Below are positions 52,087 through 62,334 of a stretch of 64,000 nt of DNA, in pieces. The notes below the pieces were generated by a model. The model had not been told where the DNA came from. It did no database searches and saw only the letters and a list, made by a program, of their open reading frames with translations. The DNA is from Delftia sp. PS-11. GTDB taxonomy: Bacteria; Pseudomonadota; Gammaproteobacteria; Burkholderiales; Burkholderiaceae_C. The DNA is taken from positions 62,001 to 126,000 of the forward strand of contig NZ_JACSYA010000009.1 in the NCBI RefSeq assembly GCF_029870285.1, given 5' to 3'. Numbering within the stretch: the stretch's first letter is position 1; each line of letters starts with the position of its first letter. Position numbers and translations under genes: made by a program.

Positions 52087-53016
52087 ATGCCAGAAATCCC
52101 TTTGCCCCAGGCGTCGCCCGAGCCGCGCATCTCCCACCGCCATCTGGAGGTGTTCCGCGCGCTGATGCTCAGCGGCAGCGCCACGGGCGCGGCACAGATG
52201 CTGTTCAGCTCCCAGCCTACGGTCAGCCGCGAGCTGGCCCGGCTGGAGAGCCTGCTGGGCTATGCGCTGTTCGAGCGTGCCCAGGGGCGGCTGCGCCCCA
52301 CGGCGCGCGCGCTGTCGCTGTGGGCCGAGGTGCAGCGCAGCTGGCAGGGGCTGGACCGCGTGGTCGAGCATGCGCTGTCCCTGGCCAGGCCAGAGCAGGC
52401 CCGCATCGGCGTGCTGTGCCTGCCGGCGCTCAGCCATGCGCTGCTGCCCGGCGCACTGGCGCGGCTGCATGCGCTGCATGGTCCGGTTGCGGTCAGCGTG
52501 GCCACCCAGGAGGCGCCGCTGCTGCAGCAGTGGATGGCCGCCCAGCGCTACGACCTGGGACTGGCCGAACTGGCCGAGGCGCCGCCGGGCACGCGCGCGC
52601 TGGCGCTGCCGGCCATGGACGAAGTGGCCGTGCTGCCTGCCGGCCATGCGCTGGCCGCCAGGGCGGTGCTGGAGGTGGGCGATTTCGCCGGGCAGAGCTT
52701 TGTCAGCCTGGCGCGCGACGACCCCTACCGCCAGCAGATCGATGCTGTTTTCGAGCAGGCCGGCGTGCAGCGCAGCCTGCACCTGGAAACCCACAGCGCC
52801 GTGGCCGTCTGCGCCATGGTGCAGCACGGCCTGGGCGTGGCCATCGTCAATCCGCTGACGGCACGCGCCTGCGCGGGGCCGCAGCTCATCGTGCGGCCGC
52901 TGGCGTTTTCCATTCCCTTCCAGGTCCATGCGCTGCTGCCGCTGCACCGGCCCGCCGTGGCCGAGGCGCAGTGGCTGGTCGATGCGCTGGCCCGGGAGGT
53001 GGCTGCAGTGGCGTGA
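52087..53016 (+). CDS. lysR: LysR-type regulator, probable lysA activator
   Basis: 309 residues. The N-terminal helix-turn-helix reads VFRALMLSGSATGAAQMLFSSQPTVSRELARLE, then a linker helix and a periplasmic-binding-like effector domain (about 95-300). Divergence from lysA and the shared operator make it the LysR orthologue; the effector should be diaminopimelate or lysine. Confidence 0.88.
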   Translation: MPEIPLPQASPEPRISHRHLEVFRALMLSGSATGAAQMLFSSQPTVSRELARLESLLGYALFERAQGRLRPTARALSLWAEVQRSWQGLDRVVEHALSLARPEQARIGVLCLPALSHALLPGALARLHALHGPVAVSVATQEAPLLQQWMAAQRYDLGLAELAEAPPGTRALALPAMDEVAVLPAGHALAARAVLEVGDFAGQSFVSLARDDPYRQQIDAVFEQAGVQRSLHLETHSAVAVCAMVQHGLGVAIVNPLTARACAGPQLIVRPLAFSIPFQVHALLPLHRPAVAEAQWLVDALAREVAAVA

Positions 53017-53061
53017 TGCCCGGCGGCAAGGCCGTCCGGTCTGTCAGCGCCTTGCGCTGGG

Positions 53062-53958
<897 letters not shown>

Positions 53959-54840
53959 TTACCAGGCGTGCAGGCTGTCGTCGGGGAAGGTGCCGTTCTT
54001 GACAGCATGGACATAGGCCTCGAAAGCGCCCTTGACGCTGCCGGCGTCGGCCATGAAGTTGTGGACGAAGCGCGCCATCTTGCCCAGGTTCACGCCCAGC
54101 ATGTCGTGCAGCACCAGCACCTGGCCTGCGGTGCCGCTGCCCGCGCCGATGCCGATGGTGTGGCAGTGCGGCAGCTCGGCCGTGAGGGCGCGCGACAGCT
54201 GGGCGGGCACCATCTCCAGCACCAGCATGGAGGCGCCAGCATCCTGCAGCTCCAGCGCGTGGCGGCGCAGGGTGGCCGCCGCCTCGTCGCTCTTGCCCTG
54301 GACGCGGTAGCCGCCCAGGGCATGCACGGTCTGGGGTGTCAGGCCCAGATGGGCGCACACGGGCACGCCGCGCTCGACCAGGAACTGCACCGTGGGCGCC
54401 GTCCAGCCGCCGCCTTCGAGCTTGACCATGTGGGCGCCGGCCTGCATCAGTGCGCAGGCGCTGCGCAGCGCCTGTTCGCGGCTTTCGGCATAGCTGCCGT
54501 AGGGCAGGTCGGCGATCAGCCAGGCGGTGCCCTGCACGCGGTGCAGGCCGCGCGCCACGCTGGCCGTGTGGTAGCACATGTCCTGCAGCGAGACGCCGAC
54601 GGTGCTGGGCAGCCCCTGGCAGACCATGCCCAGGGAGTCTCCGACCAGGATGCACTCCACGCCGGCCGCATCGGCCACGGCGGCGAAGGTGGCGTCATAG
54701 GCGGTGACCATGGTGATCTTCTCGCCGGCCTCGCGCATCTGCGCCAGGCGTGGCAGGCTCACGGGCCTGCGCTGGGGCAGCGGCGATGCCGGGGGAATGG
54801 TGCCGTAGGGCGTTGCGGCAGTGGCGGGAGCTTGGGTCAT
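53959..54840 (-). CDS. panB: 3-methyl-2-oxobutanoate hydroxymethyltransferase
   Basis: 293 residues from ATG at 54840. The TIM-barrel motifs are [37 protein letters not shown] and GIGAG. It makes ketopantoate from 2-oxoisovalerate. With panC it forms a two-gene unit. The N-terminus has a Pro-rich stretch of about 25 residues before the conserved part. Confidence 0.97.
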   Translation of the reverse strand: MTQAPATAATPYGTIPPASPLPQRRPVSLPRLAQMREAGEKITMVTAYDATFAAVADAAGVECILVGDSLGMVCQGLPSTVGVSLQDMCYHTASVARGLHRVQGTAWLIADLPYGSYAESREQALRSACALMQAGAHMVKLEGGGWTAPTVQFLVERGVPVCAHLGLTPQTVHALGGYRVQGKSDEAAATLRRHALELQDAGASMLVLEMVPAQLSRALTAELPHCHTIGIGAGSGTAGQVLVLHDMLGVNLGKMARFVHNFMADAGSVKGAFEAYVHAVKNGTFPDDSLHAW

Positions 54841-54897
54841 GAGGCGCTCGCAGACAGATGAAATTGCCGCGAGTCTATGCGATGACGCTATGCTGTG

Positions 54898-55683
54898 ATG
54901 TACGCGGCAGCTGAAAGGGTCCGGCAGACCCTGCTGATGCGCTCCACACTGTTGCCTATGACCGCTTCCATACCTGTTCCGTCGCATGCGCCTGCGACTG
55001 CCTGGCAGGGGCTGCGCCAGATCCACGCGCTGCAAAGCCTGTCCGATGAGCGCCTGGCCGAACTGGCCGCACAGTGCCGCTGGCAGCATCTGGCCCCGGG
55101 CCAGATACTTGCGGGAGCCTATGCCGACCAGCGCCTGTACATGCTGGTGCAGGGCAGCCTGCGTGTCAGCAGCTTTACGCAAAGCGGGCGCGGGCTGACG
55201 CTGGGTGAAATCACCCAGGGGGTATTTTTCGGCGGCCTGCCCCAGCAGCAAAGCGATTGCACCGATGTGCCTTTGGTTGTCGATGCCGTCACGCCTTGCC
55301 TGGTGGCCTCGCTGGCGCACGATGACGTGGAGGCGCTGCTCATGCACGAGCCCCTGGTGCTGCGGGCCTTCATCGGCCGGCTCAGCGATCTGGTCGTGGC
55401 GCTGGCGCAGCGTGTGGTCAACCTGGGGACGTTGTCGGTGCGCAGCCATCTGCATGCCCTGCTGCTTGCACGCGCCGAGCGCGCAGGCATTGCGCAGGGG
55501 CAGTCTCTGCTGGCCCCCGCGCCACGGCAAACCGATCTGGCCCTGCTGCTGGGTACCAGCCGCGAGGAGGTGGCGCGCGAGATGTCGCGGCTGGCACGCC
55601 TGGGCCTGCTGCGACGCGAGGGCCGCAATCTGCGCATCTGCCATGTGGATGGTCTGCGCGTGCTGCTGGAGGAGGCGCGCTGA
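54898..55683 (+). CDS. Crp/Fnr-family transcriptional regulator
   Basis: About 261 residues from ATG at 54898; GTG at 54895 and ATG at 54958 are alternatives. A cyclic-nucleotide-binding-like domain (about 45-150; [26 protein letters not shown]) precedes a long helix and a winged helix-turn-helix with [33 protein letters not shown]. The cAMP contact residues of Crp and the Cys cluster of Fnr are not evident, so the ligand is unknown. It is divergent from panB. Confidence 0.88.
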   Translation: MYAAAERVRQTLLMRSTLLPMTASIPVPSHAPATAWQGLRQIHALQSLSDERLAELAAQCRWQHLAPGQILAGAYADQRLYMLVQGSLRVSSFTQSGRGLTLGEITQGVFFGGLPQQQSDCTDVPLVVDAVTPCLVASLAHDDVEALLMHEPLVLRAFIGRLSDLVVALAQRVVNLGTLSVRSHLHALLLARAERAGIAQGQSLLAPAPRQTDLALLLGTSREEVAREMSRLARLGLLRREGRNLRICHVDGLRVLLEEAR

Positions 55684-55803
55684 GGTGCGCGCCCGGTGCA
55701 AAAGCGCGTGAGAAAACGCACAGACAGCAATTGCTGCACCGCCGCATAGTACGTCCATGCCGTGAGGAATCGATTGCCGAGCGGCTTTTTGAAAGGATCT
55801 GAC

Positions 55804-56115
55804 ATGCGTACCCTCTCTGCTGCACTGGCCGCCCTGACCCTGGGCCTTGCCGGCACTGCGATGGCCCAGGAAGCCGTTTCTCCCTCTTCTTCCAACACCG
55901 CCGGGCTGAGCCGCGCCGAAGTCCTGGCCGACCTGGAAATGTGGCACCGCGCCGGCATGACCTATCTGCCCTCGCCGTCGGCCGACCGCGAAATCAGCTA
56001 CCCGTCTGCCGAGTACCAGCGCGGCCTGGCCCGCTACCAGCAACTGCGCAGCGGCCCGGCCTACCGCGAGGCTGTGGCCAGGTTCGAGCGCCAGGACACA
56101 GTCACGCAGAAGTGA
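55804..56115 (+). CDS. DUF4148 small exported protein
   Basis: 103 residues from ATG at 55804 with AAGGA. A signal peptide ends in GTAMAQ. The mature part has [35 protein letters not shown] and a terminal Tyr/Arg-rich helix, as in the DUF4148 proteins common in Burkholderiales. Function unknown, probably periplasmic. Confidence 0.92.
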   Translation: MRTLSAALAALTLGLAGTAMAQEAVSPSSSNTAGLSRAEVLADLEMWHRAGMTYLPSPSADREISYPSAEYQRGLARYQQLRSGPAYREAVARFERQDTVTQK

Positions 56116-56191
56116 TGTGAACAGGTGCGGGCGCAGCTTGCAGCGCGCCTGCCTGTTGGTGGAAAGCATCCCCCCGGGGATGCCTGGTTTG

Positions 56192-56216
56192 GCGCCCTGC
56201 GGGGCGCGCTTTTTTT
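56192..56216 (+). terminator. Intrinsic terminator after the DUF4148 gene
   Basis: GCGCCC pairs with GGGCGC, followed by GC and seven T residues. It lies 77 bases after the DUF4148 stop and before pabB. Confidence 0.85.
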
Positions 56217-56307
56217 GAAGGCTCTACACTGGGCGGCCCGCGACCAGCGCCTGCGTCCGATAGCGCAGCGGCTGGTGCAACCACAGCAAGCGTTGACCGC
56301 CGTTTTT

Positions 56308-57453
56308 GTGAAGTTCCTGATCGATTTTCCCAACCCCCGTGACGCATCGGCTGCCCGGCTGCGCCATGGTTTCGGGCCGCCGCTGCGCATTCTGGCGGCC
56401 CATGCGCCGCAGCAGGTGCGTGGTGTGCTCGATGCCGTGCAGCAGGCCGCCGAAGCCGGGCTGTGGTGCCTGGGCTGGGTGCGCTACGAGGCGGCTGCGG
56501 CGTTCGATGCCGCCTATGCCGATGCCTTGCATGCCACGCCGGCTGGCGAGCCGCTGGCCTGGTTTGCCGTCTTCGACGGGCCGCAGCCCTGGCCTGTGCA
56601 GGACGCGCCTGTGCCGGCAGGCTCCCGGGTGCAATGGCAGCCGGGCCTGGAGCGCGCGCACTTCGATGCCGCGATTGCACGCATCCATGAGGCCATCGCG
56701 GCTGGCGACTGCTACCAGATCAACTACACGGCCCAGTTCACGGGCCGGCTGCTGGGCGATATTCCGTCGCTGTTTGCTGCGCTGCATCAGGCGCAGCCCG
56801 GTGGCTATGTGGCCTGCGTGGACAGAGGTCCGGAGCAGGTGCTGTCGGTCTCGCCCGAGCTGTTTTTCGACTGGGACGGCGAGCGCATCCTCGCGCGGCC
56901 CATGAAGGGAACTGCGCCACGCGGCGCCACGCCCGCGCAGGACGAGGCGAATGTGCAGGCCATGCGCGCCTCGCCCAAGGAGCGCGCCGAGAACGTGATG
57001 ATCGTGGACCTGCTGCGCAACGATGTCTCGCGCATTGCCGAGCCTTTCAGCGTCAGGGTGCCACGCCTGTTCCATGCCGAGCCCCTGCCCACCGTGTGGC
57101 AGATGACCTCGGATGTCGAGGCGCGCACGCGGCCGGGCACCGGGCTGGCCGATGTGTTCGCGGCGCTGTTCCCCTGCGGCTCGATCACCGGCGCGCCCAA
57201 GCGCCAGGCGATGCGGCTCATCCACGAACTGGAGCCCGGCCCGCGCGGCGTGTATTGCGGCGCCGTGGGCGTGGTGCGTCCGGGCAGTGCGCCGGGGCGC
57301 ATGCATGCGACTTTCAATGTGCCCATCCGCACGGTGGTGGCGCGCGGCGATGCGCTGCGCTATGGCATCGGCAGCGGCATCACCTCGGGGGCTGAGGCTG
57401 GGGCCGAGTGGCAGGAGTGGCGCCACAAAAGGGCTTTTCTGGACAAGGTGTGA
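56308..57453 (+). CDS. pabB: Aminodeoxychorismate synthase component I
   Basis: 381 residues if GTG at 56308 is used. The frame is open further upstream but crosses a terminator, and the PabB fold starts here (KFLIDFPNP). Conserved chorismate-binding motifs: AAGDCYQINYTAQF, ARPMKGTAPRG, ERAENVMIVDLLRNDVSRI, and CGSITGAPK. It makes 4-amino-4-deoxychorismate for folate together with a PabA amidotransferase not seen here. A pabC-like gene follows after 8 bases. Confidence 0.95.
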   Translation: MKFLIDFPNPRDASAARLRHGFGPPLRILAAHAPQQVRGVLDAVQQAAEAGLWCLGWVRYEAAAAFDAAYADALHATPAGEPLAWFAVFDGPQPWPVQDAPVPAGSRVQWQPGLERAHFDAAIARIHEAIAAGDCYQINYTAQFTGRLLGDIPSLFAALHQAQPGGYVACVDRGPEQVLSVSPELFFDWDGERILARPMKGTAPRGATPAQDEANVQAMRASPKERAENVMIVDLLRNDVSRIAEPFSVRVPRLFHAEPLPTVWQMTSDVEARTRPGTGLADVFAALFPCGSITGAPKRQAMRLIHELEPGPRGVYCGAVGVVRPGSAPGRMHATFNVPIRTVVARGDALRYGIGSGITSGAEAGAEWQEWRHKRAFLDKV

Positions 57454-57461
57454 AAGGACGC

Positions 57462-58109
57462 ATGGCAATGGCCGACATGGATTTCGACATCCTGGAAACC
57501 CTGGCCCTCAGGCAGGGCGTTTTCGTGAACCTGGAGCGCCATCTGGCGCGCATGAGGGGGGCGGCGCTTCATTTCGCCCGCCCCTGTGCCGAGGCGGTGC
57601 TGCAGCAGGCGCTGGAATCGCTGCGCCAGGCCCACGGCAGCGGCGACTGGCGCGTGCGCCTGGCGCTGGACGCCGCAGGGCAGGTGCAGACCCAGGCTGT
57701 GGCGCTGGCGCCGTCGGCCACGCCAGTGCGGCTGCAACTGGCCAGCCAGCCGCTGGCCAATGCGGTGGCGCGCGGCCCATGGGTGCGCTTCAAGACATCG
57801 CGCAGGGCCCATTACGACGCTCTGCAGCCTGCGGATGCCAGCGTGTTCGATACGGTGCTCTACAACGAGGACGGCGAGATCACCGAGGGCACACGCGGCA
57901 ACATCGCGCTTCTGATCGATGGCCTCTGGGTCACGCCGCCGCTGTCATGTGGGCTGCTGCCCGGCGTGGGGCGTGCCGTGGCGCTGGACGAGGGGCGTGT
58001 GACAGAGCGCGTTGTGCGGCTTGATGACCTGCCCCGTGTGCAGGACTGGGCTTTTGTCAACAGCCTGCGCGGGTGGCTGGAGGCTGTCTGGGTTCCGGCT
58101 GGCGCCTGA
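57462..58109 (+). CDS. pabC: Class IV aminotransferase, probable aminodeoxychorismate lyase
   Basis: 215 residues from ATG at 57462 with AAGGA just before. It has class IV PLP motifs: ILETLALRQG, RHLARM, PLP Lys in VRFKTSRRAHYDAL, TVLYNEDGEITEGTRGNIAL and LLPGVGRAVAL. It is shorter than most PabC (about 270) and lacks the first strand. Tight pairing with pabB supports a lyase releasing p-aminobenzoate. Confidence 0.88.
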   Translation: MAMADMDFDILETLALRQGVFVNLERHLARMRGAALHFARPCAEAVLQQALESLRQAHGSGDWRVRLALDAAGQVQTQAVALAPSATPVRLQLASQPLANAVARGPWVRFKTSRRAHYDALQPADASVFDTVLYNEDGEITEGTRGNIALLIDGLWVTPPLSCGLLPGVGRAVALDEGRVTERVVRLDDLPRVQDWAFVNSLRGWLEAVWVPAGA

Positions 58110-58168
58110 GACGGTCCGACACGCCCAGGAGTGGGTCTTAGAACGTGTTCAAAGTCTCCGTGTGAGTA

Positions 58169-58315
58169 TGAGGTTACCCCTGAAAACCGGAGTGCTTAGC
58201 CCGATCATCAAGCGGCAGATTTACGCTGCGCCGCCAACCAACGTTGTTCGAACTGCATCGGGCTGAGATAGCCCAGCGCCGGTGTAGCCGGTGAGTTCTC
58301 GAAAACCGTTCTCGG
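58169..58315 (-). mobile_element. IS3-family element remnant (transposase C-terminus)
   Basis: On the minus strand 58208-58315 reads FENSPATPALGYLSPMQFEQ followed by RWLAAQRKSAA and a stop. This is the standard C-terminus of IS3-group OrfB transposases (the YLSP-x-QFE signature). The rest of the transposase is missing. Beyond the stop, TGAGGTTACCCC at 58169 onward could be the surviving terminal inverted repeat. The fragment joins directly to the end of the GNAT toxin gene. Confidence 0.8.
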
Positions 58316-58316
58316 T

Positions 58317-58838
58317 TCAAACGGCTTGGAACGGCGAGTTTTCAGAACGCTGAACGGTTGCCTGCGGCAAGAACAGGGTAAGCGACGAGTCTGGCAAGGC
58401 CATGAAGCCGTGATGCTGGTAAAAAGCCGCTGCCGCCTCGTCCTTGGCGTCCACCATCAGGGCGAAGGCGGCAATCTCCGACCGGGCGGTACGGTAGAGC
58501 GCATCGGCCAGCAGCGCACCGCCAAGACCTTGCCCCTTGAATGCTTGATCGACGGCCAAGCGGCCCATGCGAACGGCGGGCACGGTCGGATAGCGCGGCA
58601 GTCTCTTGCCAGTACTGGCCGGAAGATTGGCCAGCAGCAGGCTTGCCGATGCCAAGGTGTAGTACCCAGCGATGCGCTGCCCGTCTGCCAAGGCCACGAA
58701 GCAGGCAGCTACGCGGCGGCGAATGTCCTGGGTGACTTGTTCTCTCAGGTAGCGATTCAGCGGCTCCGAATCGCTGCGGAAGGCTGTACGGTCATGCGTT
58801 GCATCAAGCGACGCGAGCAGGAACGGTGCACCGCTCAT
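58317..58838 (-). CDS. GNAT acetyltransferase toxin, TacT-like
   Basis: 173 residues from ATG at 58838, overlapping the antitoxin stop (ATGA). It has DSEPLNRYLREQVTQDIRRRVAACFVA, then the acetyl-CoA loop MGRLAVDQAFKGQGLGGALL, and a FYQHHGFMAL segment. This is the TacT/AtaT2 class that acetylates aminoacyl-tRNA. The last residues (after LFLPQAT) read into sequence adjoining the IS3 remnant, so the C-terminus may be altered; family proteins usually end a few residues after LFLP. Confidence 0.92.
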   Translation of the reverse strand: MSGAPFLLASLDATHDRTAFRSDSEPLNRYLREQVTQDIRRRVAACFVALADGQRIAGYYTLASASLLLANLPASTGKRLPRYPTVPAVRMGRLAVDQAFKGQGLGGALLADALYRTARSEIAAFALMVDAKDEAAAAFYQHHGFMALPDSSLTLFLPQATVQRSENSPFQAV

Positions 58839-59116
58839 TCAGTGCGCAGGAGCTTGCTACGACGAGCGAAGGCACGTTCCAAAGCAGGGGCTGGTTTCGC
58901 AGGAGACAGCAGAGCTTGTGCAAAGCATTCCTGATCGGCAAGCGACAGGCGGATAACCTCGGCTTGCTCGATGGCGCGTTGCGCGGCGTCCTGCACAGCG
59001 GACACCACGAAATCGGTCATGGTGCGCCCCTGAAGTTCAGCGGCACGTTTGAGCATCGAATGCAGATCGGTGCTGATCCGGGCTTCGAGACGGGCGGTAG
59101 AGGTGGCGATAGACAA
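58835..59116 (-). CDS. DUF1778 antitoxin, TacA-like
   Basis: 93 residues from TTG at 59116, chosen because AGGAGG precedes it at the right distance and the protein then begins SIATSTARLEARIS as in the family; an open frame continues to 59137. A ribbon-helix-helix N-terminus (ARLEARISTDLHSMLKRAAELQGRTMTDFVV) should bind the operon promoter, and the C-terminal helix should clamp the toxin. It overlaps the GNAT gene by 4 bases. Confidence 0.9.
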   Translation of the reverse strand: MSIATSTARLEARISTDLHSMLKRAAELQGRTMTDFVVSAVQDAAQRAIEQAEVIRLSLADQECFAQALLSPAKPAPALERAFARRSKLLRTE

Positions 59117-59368
59117 GGGCTTATCCTCCTGATGCAATCATGCGGCAATTTGCCGTACAGATCAAGGCGGAATTTTCGGCGGTTCCGGCTTACATGCTGC
59201 TTTTGGCGCAATAGCACAGCCAACGCACTTAGAACTGCTAACACGACCCTTGATACGTCGTTGCTTCGCCGGGGGTGCCCAGCCTTGTCGTACCGGTTGT
59301 ACTGCCTGCGGCTTGCCGATGGCGACTCTAGTCCCTCACCCCGACACCATTAAACATGCAAGCGGTTT

Positions 59369-60019
59369 TTATCGCGAAGTCACCGGGCTTGCCTGGGGGC
59401 GGTGGGCCGCATGCAGCGCCAGAAAACCGGCCAGCGCGCCGCGCAGCGGCTGCAGCGAAGGGCCTTGGGCGTCCAGCCGCTCCAGCGCGCAGGCCGTGGC
59501 CTCCAGCGTGGACAACTGGTTCGGTGCATGGGCCTTGCGCAGTGTGCCGTAGCGCGATGCAGGCAGATCGCCTTGCAGCTCCAGGCGCGGCAGCGCCTGC
59601 AGGCCCGGGTTGAGGTAAAGCATCTTGCGGCTCTTGCGCCAGGTGGCGTCGAGCACGACCAGGCGCAGGCCTTCGGGGCGTGGCACAGGCTCGGGCCAGG
59701 CAGCCGCTTGCGCCAGGCCCAGCTGGCCGCCATGGGGCGTATCCGGGTACAGCAGCACGGGCTGGCGCGGTGCATCGCCTGGCTGCCATGGCCCGTGCAG
59801 CAGGGCATGCAGCGCCTGCTCGCCAAAGGCTTCGCCCACGGCCAGCCGGCTGGCAGGCAGGCACAGATGCAGCAGCCGGCCGGTGCCTTTGGCCTGCAGT
59901 TCCTCCTCGGGATGCTGCAACACCAGCAGCTGCACGGCATGCTCCACCGGCTGTGCCAGGGCGCACAGGCAGGTGTGTTGCGGGCGCAGACACTGTGCGC
60001 AGCGTGCTCGGCGGCTCAT
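59369..60019 (-). CDS. DTW-domain protein, probable tRNA-uridine aminocarboxypropyltransferase
   Basis: 216 residues. An N-terminal zinc motif (CAQCLRPQHTCLC) precedes the DTW core with LLYPD and VVLDATWRKSRKM, the latter being the signature that binds S-adenosylmethionine. YGTLRKAHAPNQLSTLEA follows. TapT/TuaA-type enzymes make acp3U in tRNA. It is 6 bases downstream of the CHMI-like gene, at the end of the bio transcript. Confidence 0.9.
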   Translation of the reverse strand: MSRRARCAQCLRPQHTCLCALAQPVEHAVQLLVLQHPEEELQAKGTGRLLHLCLPASRLAVGEAFGEQALHALLHGPWQPGDAPRQPVLLYPDTPHGGQLGLAQAAAWPEPVPRPEGLRLVVLDATWRKSRKMLYLNPGLQALPRLELQGDLPASRYGTLRKAHAPNQLSTLEATACALERLDAQGPSLQPLRGALAGFLALHAAHRPQASPVTSR

Positions 60020-60025
60020 GCAGGC

Positions 60026-60385
60026 TTACAGGCGGCCCTTGTAATAGCTGGGCTTGTCCATGTCGGCGATTTCGACGCTCAGCTGCACCATCATGCCCTG
60101 CGGCTGGGGCGTGAGGCGGCGCAGCACGGCGGCAATGCCGTCGGACAGCTCTTTCTTGGCCGCATCGGTGCGGCCTGCCATCAGGCGCAACTGCACATGG
60201 ACAAAGCCCCGGTTGGCAGGCGCGGTGCCGATCTCGAACTGGCTGACAGGCAGCAGGCGTGCCTTGACATCGGCTTCATCCAGGATGCTCGGGTGTGCGC
60301 AGACGAAGGCATTGAGCTCGGTCAGCAATTGCTGGCCGGGCATGCCGGTGAGGTTGTCCGTGTATTCGACGTAGAGATGGGGCAT
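60026..60385 (-). CDS. 5-carboxymethyl-2-hydroxymuconate isomerase-like protein
   Basis: 119 residues. Begins with Met-Pro as in MIF/tautomerase enzymes (MPHLYVEYTDNL), where Pro1 is the general base after Met removal. Later motifs include GFVHVQLRLMAGRTDAAKKELS and VQLSVEIADMDKPSYYKG. This matches HpaF/CHMI of homoprotocatechuate degradation, but no other hpa gene is in the window. It lies 33 bases after bioF on the same strand. Confidence 0.9.
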   Translation of the reverse strand: MPHLYVEYTDNLTGMPGQQLLTELNAFVCAHPSILDEADVKARLLPVSQFEIGTAPANRGFVHVQLRLMAGRTDAAKKELSDGIAAVLRRLTPQPQGMMVQLSVEIADMDKPSYYKGRL

Positions 60386-60418
60386 GGGTGTCTCCGGTGA
60401 AATGAAGGCAAAAGGGGG

Positions 60419-61648
60419 TCAGTGAGAAGCCGCCGCGCCCGCTTCTGGCGCTCTGGAGGCTTCGTCCAGCGCCGTCAGCAGCAGCTGCACGTCGATGCGC
60501 GTGTGGGCCGCCGACAGCGCGATGCGTAGCCGCGCCGTGCCTTCGGGCACCGTGGGCGGGCGGATGGCCGGCACCCACAGGCCGCGCTGGCGCAGGCCCT
60601 CCATTACTGCCAGGGCCCTGGCGTTGGAGCCGATGACCAGGGCCTGCACGGCTGTGCGCGAGGGCAGCAGCTGCCAGCCCGTGCGCGCCAGCAGCGGCAC
60701 CAGGCCTGCACGCAGCTCTGCGATGCGCTCGGCCAGTGCCTCGCGGCGCTCGTCCCCGGTTTCGATCAGGGACATGCTGGCCTGCAGCGCGCTGGCCAGC
60801 ATGGGGGGCGCTGCCGTGGCGAAGATGTAGCTGCGCGTCTTTTGCAGCAGCCATTCGATGAGCATGTCGCTGCCGGCCACAAAGGCCCCTGCCACGCCGG
60901 CGGCCTTGCCCAGCGTGGCCATGTAGAGCACGCGCGGCGATGCGTTGGCGCCCGTGAGTCCTGCCTCGGCCAGGCTGCCACGGCCCTGGGGGCCGAGCAC
61001 GCCGAAGCCGTGGGCGTCATCGAGCAGCAGCAGCGCATCGTGCTGCTCGCACAGGGCCAACAGGCCCCGGATATCCGCCACATTGCCGTCCATGCTGAAC
61101 ACGGCATCGCTGATGACCAGTTTGCGCCGTGCGGTGCATGCGGCCAGCTGCGCGGCGAGGTCCGTCAGGTCGGCATGGGCATAGCGGTGGACCTGGGCGC
61201 GCGATAGCCGCGCGCCATCGATCAGGCAGGCATGGTTGAGCGCGTCCGAAAACAGGGCATCGCCCGCGCCGACCAGGGCCGGCACGATGCCGGCATTGGT
61301 GGCATAGCCTGCATAGAAGTACAGCGCGCGCGGCAGCTGGACAAAACGCGCCAGCTGCTCCTCAAGCGCCGCATTGGCCGTGCTGTGGCCGCTGACCAGG
61401 GGTGATCCGCCCGAGCCCACGCCAAAGGCCTGGGCGCCCGCGCAGGCGGCGCGCACCAGCGTGGGGTGGCTGGCCAGCCCCAGGTAATCGTTGCTGCAAA
61501 ACGCCAGCATGGGCCGGCCATCCACCGCCATGTGCGCGCCGCTGGCCGCGCCTTGCAGCGGCGCCGTGGCGTGGCGCCGGCGGCGCAGATGGGCTTCGTC
61601 CAGCGCGGCGATGCGCGCCGGTATTTCGTCCAGCCAGGAGCCGCTCAT
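60419..61648 (-). CDS. bioF: 8-amino-7-oxononanoate synthase
   Basis: 409 residues from ATG at 61648, overlapping the bioD stop (ATGA). Alpha-oxoamine synthase motifs: FCSNDYLGLASHP, SGHSTANAALEEQLA, DDAHGFGVLG, and PLP Lys in ATLGKAAGVAGAF. It condenses pimeloyl thioester with alanine, the first committed ring step of biotin synthesis. Confidence 0.96.
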   Translation of the reverse strand: MSGSWLDEIPARIAALDEAHLRRRRHATAPLQGAASGAHMAVDGRPMLAFCSNDYLGLASHPTLVRAACAGAQAFGVGSGGSPLVSGHSTANAALEEQLARFVQLPRALYFYAGYATNAGIVPALVGAGDALFSDALNHACLIDGARLSRAQVHRYAHADLTDLAAQLAACTARRKLVISDAVFSMDGNVADIRGLLALCEQHDALLLLDDAHGFGVLGPQGRGSLAEAGLTGANASPRVLYMATLGKAAGVAGAFVAGSDMLIEWLLQKTRSYIFATAAPPMLASALQASMSLIETGDERREALAERIAELRAGLVPLLARTGWQLLPSRTAVQALVIGSNARALAVMEGLRQRGLWVPAIRPPTVPEGTARLRIALSAAHTRIDVQLLLTALDEASRAPEAGAAASH

Positions 61649-62334
61649 TGCCACTCCTGCGGCAGCACATAGCCGGTGGCGCGCGCATCGGGATGCGCCT
61701 GGAATGCAATATCCGCCAGCAGCGGCGCCTGCAGGTGCTGGCGCAGCCAGGCCATGTTCTCTTCGGGCACCAGCATGGCCGGGTCCACGCGGCTGGCGAT
61801 CCAGCCGGCCAGGCGCAGGCCACGTGCGCGAATGGCCTCGGCCGTCAGTGCCGCATGGCTGAGGCAGCCCAGCCGCAGGCCCACGACCATGACCACGGGC
61901 AGATCCAGCGCGCAGGCCAGGTCGGCTCCTGTGTGCTGTTCGGACAGCGGCACGAGAAAGCCGCCCGCGCCTTCGACGACCACGGCGTCGGCCTGCGCTG
62001 CCAGGCGCCGGTAGCTGTCCACGATGTGCGCGATTTCCACGCTGCGGCCTGCGCGCTGCGCGGCGATGTGCGGCGACATCGGGTCCGGCAGTAGCACTGG
62101 GTTGTCGAGTTCGGGAGGAACCGCCAGCGTCGATGCCGCGCGCAGCGCCAGCGTGTCCTCGTTGGCCCAGCCGCCCTGTCCGTCGGGTTCGGCGCCTGCG
62201 GCCACCGCCTTCATGCCGACGACGCGAGCATGGTGGCGGGCCAGCGCGTGCAGCAGGCCGCACGATGCCAGGGTCTTGCCTACGCCAGTGTCCGTGCCGG
62301 TGACGAAGCAGCCGATGGGGTGTCGATCATTCAT
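61645..62334 (-). CDS. bioD: Dethiobiotin synthetase
   Basis: 229 residues. FVTGTDTGVGKTLAS is the ATP loop; KAVAAG and VVVEGAGGFLVPL complete the site. It closes the ureido ring using CO2 and ATP. It overlaps both bioA (upstream) and bioF (downstream) by 4 bases. Confidence 0.96.
   Translation of the reverse strand: MNDRHPIGCFVTGTDTGVGKTLASCGLLHALARHHARVVGMKAVAAGAEPDGQGGWANEDTLALRAASTLAVPPELDNPVLLPDPMSPHIAAQRAGRSVEIAHIVDSYRRLAAQADAVVVEGAGGFLVPLSEQHTGADLACALDLPVVMVVGLRLGCLSHAALTAEAIRARGLRLAGWIASRVDPAMLVPEENMAWLRQHLQAPLLADIAFQAHPDARATGYVLPQEWQ

Noticed and set aside
56125..56307. Longer pabB start at 56125
   Set aside because: The extension would run through an intrinsic terminator (56192-56216) and its sequence is not PabB-like.
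59117..59368. 252-base gap after the antitoxin gene, with short open frames on both strands
   Set aside because: No recognised protein or repeat; it probably contains the toxin-antitoxin promoter and possible decayed mobile DNA, but nothing could be assigned.
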